A stretch of 64,000 nt of DNA from Semisulcospira habei (taxonomy: Eukaryota; Mollusca; Gastropoda; Semisulcospiridae). The notes beneath the pieces were generated by a model. It worked only from the letters and a program-made list of their open reading frames with translations. It was not told where the DNA came from and made no database searches. The stretch is taken from assembly GCA_036245525.1 (NCBI GenBank), contig BTPG01000007.1:160174059-160238058 (forward strand), in the 5' to 3' direction. A program made the position numbers and the translations under genes. Position 1 is the stretch's first letter. Every line of letters begins with the position of its first letter. Positions 58,263 through 64,000 of this stretch are shown piece after piece.

Positions 58263-59445
58263 TCACTCCTGATCACACACTCCCGACAATTTTAGCGAAG
58301 TGCATACCGAAGGCGCCGGGGGCGCCTGGAGGGAGTGCTGTGCCGCAGAGATGTCGCCTACCAGAGAGAGGTTGTCGCGCTGGACCGTCAGGTCGTGGAG
58401 GTAGAAGCGGGCAAAGGTGGTTTCGGCCCGCCATCCCACTGCAGCCACAATGTCCTTAACCGCGCAGTTGCGGTCAAGGCGAGACTTGCGGCCATAGCGC
58501 GAAGTTCATGGGCGCGTATCCTGAGGGCCTCGGCTCCCTGTGGGGAGAGGTCGCAATAGGCGGACCGTATACCCAGCGGAGCCAGGAGGAGATCGTATGG
58601 GCAGAGATGTCAGTTCTGCCGGCGGTCAGAGGCAAAAGGAGACGAGTCCGTTCCCTCCGTACGGACTTGGAGCGACGCAGGTAGATACGGAGTGCACGCC
58701 CCGGATCTTGCTGCCAAGTCTCCCGAGGAAGTCGGGCCCCTTAAGCGGGCGAATAGCGATGACCTGAGGCGCCGTCAAAGGAGATCTAGTCTTAGCGAGA
58801 AAGGACGGATCCGGGAGAAGCTGAACGGAGCCAACCACCCGGAACTGCAGGCAGGAAGGGCGAGACGAGAGCGCGTGGAGCTCGCTGACGCGGGCTGCCG
58901 TGGCGAGAGCAGGTCTCCGAGTCACGTCAGCGAAGTGGGCCAGATGGAGCGGTTCAATGGTCCGAAGTCAGCCAGGGGAGGACCAGGAAGGACCCAGCGC
59001 GGGACAAGGGAGCGGGAGACTGGACACTGCACGCCGAAACGCGCCATAAGGTCGGGCAGGTCCTTGCAGGCGCTGGGTCGGGACGGCCGAGGTGACGGTA
59101 GGCGTCGGCGATCAAGAGGTGTAGCTGCTGCACCAGAGGGGAGCCAACCTTGGTCTTGGACGAGCCAGCGAAGAAGTCCGCGAGCTGAGGAGTCGTCAGG
59201 CCGACGGTGGAGAGGCGGCGGTCAGAGCACCAGGCACGAAGCACGCCACTTTCCCTCGTAGACACGTCTGGTAGAAGGTCTGCGGGCTGAAGCGAAAGCG
59301 TCTGCAGTCGCACGCGAGAAGCCTCCAGCAGAGAGAGCTTGCCGCACAATCGCCAGGCGTGTGGGAGAAGTCGCTCGGGGCAGGGGTGGAAGAGCGGCTG
59401 TCGGTGCTGCTCGAGCATCGTGCGGGGGGTGGGAGGAGGGATTGA
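58263..59445 (-). pseudogene. tyrosine recombinase of the YR element, frameshifted
   Basis: The N-terminal part has STRRVYEGKWRA (about 59240-59275) and WCSDRRLSTVGLTTPQLADF, typical of the SAM-like core-binding domain. The C-terminal part has HELRAMAASLA with the HxxR catalytic pair at 58499-58510 and, one frame away, VGWRAETTFARFYLHDL with the nucleophile tyrosine (about 58402). At least two frameshifts lie within it. Confidence 0.65.
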
Positions 59446-59835
59446 TTGTACATTGATTGTACATTGCTTAACGTCCCGACAGCAACAAGGCTTTCTCAGG
59501 ACGTGCCTGCACTGCTTGTGAAAAAAAAAAAATAAACAGAACATTGAATGTATGTCGCCAGCCGGTCAAATACATTAAATAAACCTAACACATGGGGCCT
59601 AAATAAAGCTAAGACCATTTAGCAACACACATCCAATATCAAGAGCTACAGGCAGTGCAGACAGTAGGGAGAGTTTTAAAAAGGCAAATACAGGTGAATG
59701 GACCAAGGGTAGACAGAAACACATGCCCCAGAATAGAGAGAAAAACTCACCCTGTGGGGCTGACCAGGGTGACCCTGGGAACTAAAAAGTACCTAACCCC
59801 ACCCAAGTCCCCCAGGGCAGACCCGGGTGGGGGTC
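59446..59835 (-). mobile_element. dispersed 390-bp repeat, copy 2, inside the YR element
   Basis: Same sequence as copy 1 from GTACATTGCTTAACGTCC to GGCAGACCCGGGTGGGGG. It separates the RT/RNase H part from the recombinase part of the element below. GATTGTACATT is doubled at its low end (59442-59463). Confidence 0.8.
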
Positions 59836-61500
59836 TAGGATGGCGAGAGGACACTGCGGCCGCAGCCACTCTCCCATCCTCAGGTGGGAGGAGGGAGGGT
59901 GAGCCCGAGGCGAGACTGAGAAGGTCGGAAGTCCACAATCCGGTCCAGGAGAACGGCCACCAGGAGAAGGACTGCGTTGCATCCCCGGAGGCTGAGCAGG
60001 ACTTGAGGACCAGGACCGCCGGAGGGTAGGTGTAAGCGACCAGTATGTCCCAAGGGATCGAAGCGCAGAACCAGCGAAGGATGTCCCAGCGTAGGGCGCA
60101 ATCCGTGTGAAGAAGCTGCCTCGTTGCAAGAGGTAGGCAGCCAGGACGAACAGGAGACCTGGAGTGTGACGGGCTGGGAGGGAGAAGTCGCTGTCCTCGC
60201 ACCAGCGAAGGGGCGATAGAGGAGGAAGCAGAGGTCGGGAGAGCGGGTTCCTTCTGCATCTGAAGGCAAGCCACGAATGAGGGGTTGTCGGAAGGACGAG
60301 GAGGTCCTGAGACCAAAGATCGTAACGCCAGCGCCGAGGGCCTGCCGACTGCAACCAGTCCCAGCGGGTCGACGTGCCGCGAAGTCAGGTTCGTGGGCCA
60401 GCGGCCGGCCGACGAGCGAAAATTCGGAAGAAGGAGAGCGCCCCAACCGTCGAGACCGGCAACGACGCAGCGAGAGACGGGCAGAGGTGGGGTCAGGGGG
60501 AATCCGGGAGCCGAGCCAAGAACGTCCGTCCAGCGAAGCCGATGGCCGCAGCACAGGAGAGATCGGCACCAGGGTAGAGAGATCGCCGGAGGACGGCCTC
60601 CAGAGGTGGAGTACAGAAGACCGAGGGAAGAAGATCTGCCGCCGCACTCATCAGGAGGAGAAGCTGGAGCCGCAGTCAGGTGGGGACCGCCGCGTCCGCA
60701 GCTACCCGCGGGCTAGAAAAGCACGAACTGGATCCGAGGCTCGGGAAGACGCACCAAGTTGCGGTTGGTCACCAAATCCATCCCCAGGTGAACAAGTGGC
60801 GAGAGGGCGAGAGGTCGGACTGTTGGCGCTGACCAGGGCGACCAGGCGAGCAAACCAGAGGAGGAGAGCATCCGTGTCCTACGAAGAGGGACCACTGACT
60901 GATACCGCAGAAGCAGGTCGACCAAGGAGGAGAACGGCTGGCGGAAGATCGACGGTCTCAGGCAACCAAGGCATCCACGATCCACGCAGGGACCCAGGGC
61001 TGAGGGGGAGACCACACCGGAGAGGCCGAGCTGTAACCGGTCCCGTCGACGGCAAGCGAAGACAACGGCGGGGGCGGGAGGCATGGGGACGAATATAAGC
61101 AACGGGTAGGTCCAGGCTGGCGGCGACGACCCAGGGCTGAAGGCGACGCGAAGGGTCCGAGGCGGGGGAGCCGTGGCGAGCGACGAGCAGCATCGCAACT
61201 TCCCAAGGAAGAGCGGAGACCTGCGCGCGAAGGGCGAGGGCCTTGGTCCGAAGGGGCGGGAACTCAATCCACAAGGGTGGAGCTGGGCCCACAGGCCTAG
61301 AAGGGTTCCTTCAGAGACTGCCAGGCAGGGCCGAAAGACGCGGGTACCCACAGGAGCACGGTAGAGCTGCGACATCGCATCAGGGGAGATGGCCAGGAAG
61401 GAGCCAGGCCACCACGAACGAAGGAAGGCAAGGGGCGGAGGGTTCGAAGCCACGCGGAAGATCCGCTAGAGCTGGGAAGGGTTGCCGCAAGCACGAGCGC
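59836..61500 (-). pseudogene. RT/RNase H region of the YR element, frameshifted
   Basis: In three interleaved minus frames: PPLRTKALALRAQVSAL near 61240, WVVAASLDL then AYI near 61115, RRCLR/LAVDGTGYS near 61040, PLRCGLPLSP near 61010, SLVDLLLR near 60920 at the catalytic palm position (expected YxDD), and VHLGMDLVTNRN near 60780. Further down, FVLAAYLLQRGS and LLHTDCALRWDI (60060-60130) resemble the RNase H/linker region of such elements. Confidence 0.6.
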
Positions 61501-61974
61501 CGGCGGAACCACCGGAGGCAGCGAGAACGAAGGGGAGCGAGTGGCCAGCGAACCGGGGAGCCGAAGGCTAGGACGACAGCAGGCCAGCGGCGAACGCAGG
61601 ACGCCGAGTCATCCACCGGAGAGGGCCGGGGAGATGCTGGAGGCGGAGGGTGCAGGGAACGGAGAAGAGGATGTCCCGAGGAGAACAACAGCGCCGAGCA
61701 CAAGGCGAAGGTCGACAGGGACACCGGAGGTAGTCGAGCGGGCAGGCGACGAACATCGGGCGCCGCAACTATCCAAGCGACGAGGGCGAAGACATGGATC
61801 CCCACTGCACTGGGTGAACCCCAGGGGGCACCCATCCAAGTGCTAACAGAGCGCGACGAAGCTTCCCTTCGGTGAACAGACGAGAACCGGTGAAAACGTG
61901 GAAGGCCGTAGGCGCCAGGGGAAACGGCCCGAAGTCCCGAGGTACGTGGAGGACGAACCAGACGCAGCGCGAGG

Positions 61975-63060
61975 CTCAAGGAGGGGGCACGTAGCTGGCT
62001 GGGGGACCCGACGGAGGAGTCAGCGGGTTGGAAGGAGGGCTATAAGGCCGACTAGGGTACCAACAGGCGATAAGGGTCGCGGTGCCCGGGGCTCAAGAAG
62101 GGGCACAAGCGGCTTGGCGACTCGCCGTAGGAGTCAGCGGGCCCAGAGACTGAGGCCGAAGTGCCGAAGTGAGAACGAAGGCGACAAGGTCGCGGTGCCC
62201 GGCTCAAGGAGGGGGGCACATAGTCGGCTAGACGACTCGCCGTAGGAGTCAGCGGACTTAAGGCTGGGGCCGAAGGCCGACGCGTGAACGAATTGCGGTG
62301 CCCAGGGCTCAAGGCGGGGGCACATAGCGGCTCGGCGACTCGCCGGAGGAGTCCGCAGGCTTAGGAGGGGCCGCAAGGCCAACGCGTCTACAATAGGCGA
62401 CAAGGTCGCAGTGCCCGGGGCTCAAGGAGGGGGGCACGTAGCTGGCTTAGCGACTCGCCGGAGGAGTCAGCGGGCTGAGCAGGTCCGAAGGCCGACGCGT
62501 AGACAGCGACAAAGTCGCGGTGCCCGGGGCTCAAGGAGGGGGGCACGTAGTCGGCTAGGCGACTCGCCGGGGGAGTCAGCGGCTTGCCGACGCAAAGCTA
62601 ATTAGCGATAAAGGTCGCGGTGCCCGGGGCTCAAGGAGGGGGGCACGTAGCCAGCTTGGCGACTCGCCGGAGGAGTCAGCGGGCTCAGGAGGGCCTCAAG
62701 GCCAAGCGTCAACTTCTTTTTTTTTTAAGTAACAGGCGACAAGGTCGCGGTGCCCGGGGCTCAAGGAGGGGGGCACATAGCCAGCTAGGCGACTCGCCGG
62801 AGGAGTCAGCGGGCTTAGAAGAAGGGCCGAAGGCCGACGCTTAAACTAATTAGCGACAAGGGTCGCGGTGCCCGGGGCTCAAGGAGGGGGGCACGTAGCC
62901 GGCTTGGCGACTCGCCGGAGGAGTCAGCGGGCTTGAGGTTTGGCCGAAGGCCGACGCGTGAACTAAAGGCGACAAGGTCGCGGTGCCCGGGGCTCCTTTT
63001 TTAAGGAGGGGGCACGTAGCCGGCTTGGCGACTCGCCGGAGGAGTCAGCGGGCTTAACGC
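61975..63060. repeat. tandem array, about 110-bp unit, 10 units
   Basis: Each unit has GTCGCGGTGCCCGGGGCTCA, AGGAGGGGGGCACGTAG, GGCGACTCGCCGGAGGAGTC, AGCGGGCTT and CCGAAGGCCGACGCG. Units start near 61975, 62077, 62190, 62297, 62406, 62516, 62615, 62746, 62863 and 62975; spacing varies from 100 to 131 bp because of the linker. Confidence 0.9.
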
Positions 63061-63296
63061 GTCTACGAAGAAGCTACAAACTTACCAGGGACGTGAGGCG
63101 TGGGGTATCCCAAGTCCGAGGGGAGCTTGAACAATCGCACCGTGCTGCGGGAGGTCCCCAGGAAGGCGGAAAGTCGCGGGTCGCTCGGCGGTGGAACCAG
63201 CGTAGAGACCGAGAACCTCCAGTCAAGAGGGGCAGCCAGCGCAGCCGATGACAGAGGAGCAGGCGGGACCCGGTCGACAGACTGTGTGGCGGACAC

Positions 63297-64000
63297 CAGG
63301 CCACGAAGTCGCCGTCCTGGGCAGATGCACACTTGGTACTGCAACACATACCCATACATGAAAGGTGACGGGCGGCTGGCAACTAACGCCGCCAGTTAAA
63401 GGTCCGAAGTAAGGAATGAGCGAAACTCACCGTGAAACGCAGAGAGAAAACAGAAGTCCGAGCCAAGCACGACGTCCGGCCCCTCAGGGCGAGACGTAGG
63501 AAGCGGCCGAGACTTTACCTTGTCATGGCGGAACGGCAGAGAGACGAAGCACAGGCACCGGACACTAGGTCACTGGAAGTCGCCGTACTGGGGAGAGGCG
63601 CATTTGGTAACTGCAACCCAAACCCAAACATGAAAGGCGACCGGCGGCGGGTAACAACGCCGCCATTTAAAGCTTCGAAATTTAAGAAACACGTGAAACT
63701 GACAGTGAAATGCAATGAGAAAACAACAGTAGCTCGAGCGAAGCCCGACGTCCGGCCCAGCCAGGCGAGACGTAGGAAGCGGCCGAGACTTTACCTTTCC
63801 ATGGCGGAACGGCCGAGTGACGAAGCACAAAGTACCGGACCGTAGGTCACTGGAAGTCGCCGTACTGGGGAGAGGCGCACTTGGTAACTGCAACCCATAC
63901 CCAAACATGAAAGGCGACCGGCGGCGGGAAACGAACCCCGCCATTTAAAGCTTCAAAATCAAGAAACACTCGAAACTCACCGTGAAATGCGGAGAGAAAA
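63297..64000. repeat. tandem repeat, about 275-bp unit, continues past window
   Basis: GAAACTCACCGTGAAACGC-type sequence recurs at 63422, 63694 and 63972; TGCAACCCAAACCC, CATGAAAGGCGACCGGCGGC and CCGAGACTTTACCTT recur between. About 2.5 units are present. Confidence 0.88.

Larger units (their letters stand above)
57846..62000 (-). mobile_element. degenerate DIRS/Ngaro-like tyrosine-recombinase retrotransposon
   Basis: Minus-strand order is pre-RT, RT, RNase H-like, then tyrosine recombinase (YR), with inverted repeats at the low end. This RT-RH-YR order and the lack of an integrase or LTR pair point to the DIRS/Ngaro group. Reading frames change many times, so it is inactive or the assembly has indels. 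It carries the 390-bp repeat at 59446-59835. The high-coordinate end may extend into the tandem arrays. Confidence 0.6.

Noticed and set aside
58692..62245. Long plus-strand Arg/Gly/Pro-rich open frames
   Set aside because: Low-complexity frames opposite the minus-strand retroelement and tandem array; no domain seen.

Overview
The window looks like nuclear DNA of an animal, most likely a lophotrochozoan and probably a mollusc. This rests on GT-AG introns, an animal-type class XVIII myosin gene, CA and CT microsatellites, and RTE-like, tRNA-SINE and tyrosine-recombinase retroelements; the phylum is an inference. There is no operon structure and no bacterial or organellar gene. I found no intact tRNA, rRNA or CRISPR array.

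Layout. 1-24.8 kb: no host coding exon that I can recognise. It holds tandem repeats, SINE copies, palindromic repeats, a G-rich minisatellite and one nearly intact 3.98-kb RTE-like LINE (14091-18070, minus strand) that sits inside a palindromic TTAA element and has itself been invaded by the tail of a second LINE family. 24.86-45.17 kb: the one clear host gene, the 3' part of a MYO18 myosin heavy chain on the plus strand. It has 20 exons that join in frame into 834 codons: the end of the converter, the IQ/lever region, the whole coiled-coil rod and an acidic, serine-rich tail. The motor domain is not in the window. 45.2-52.7 kb: A/T-rich DNA, possibly including a long 3' UTR, with several polyadenylation signals and more palindromes. 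53.1-54.4 kb: a decayed coding remnant. 55-57.2 kb: nothing firm apart from old repeats. 57.2-64 kb: GC-rich repeat territory with a frameshifted DIRS/Ngaro-like tyrosine-recombinase retroelement on the minus strand, a dispersed 390-bp repeat present twice, a 10-unit array of about 110 bp, and a unit of about 275 bp running off the window.

The most striking feature is a large set of short elements that share one architecture. Each has TTAA at both ends, a short terminal inverted repeat beginning CCC or CTC, and a central near-perfect palindrome of about 60-110 bp. I count at least six sequence families (A, B, C, D, G, L below) and several related palindrome families without clear TTAA ends (E, F, H). 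TTAA duplication is typical of piggyBac-type transposition, so these may be piggyBac-like non-autonomous elements. Within many copies the two palindrome arms carry matching changes, so arms resemble each other more than copies do. Most of the longer MYO18 introns contain one or more of these palindromes.
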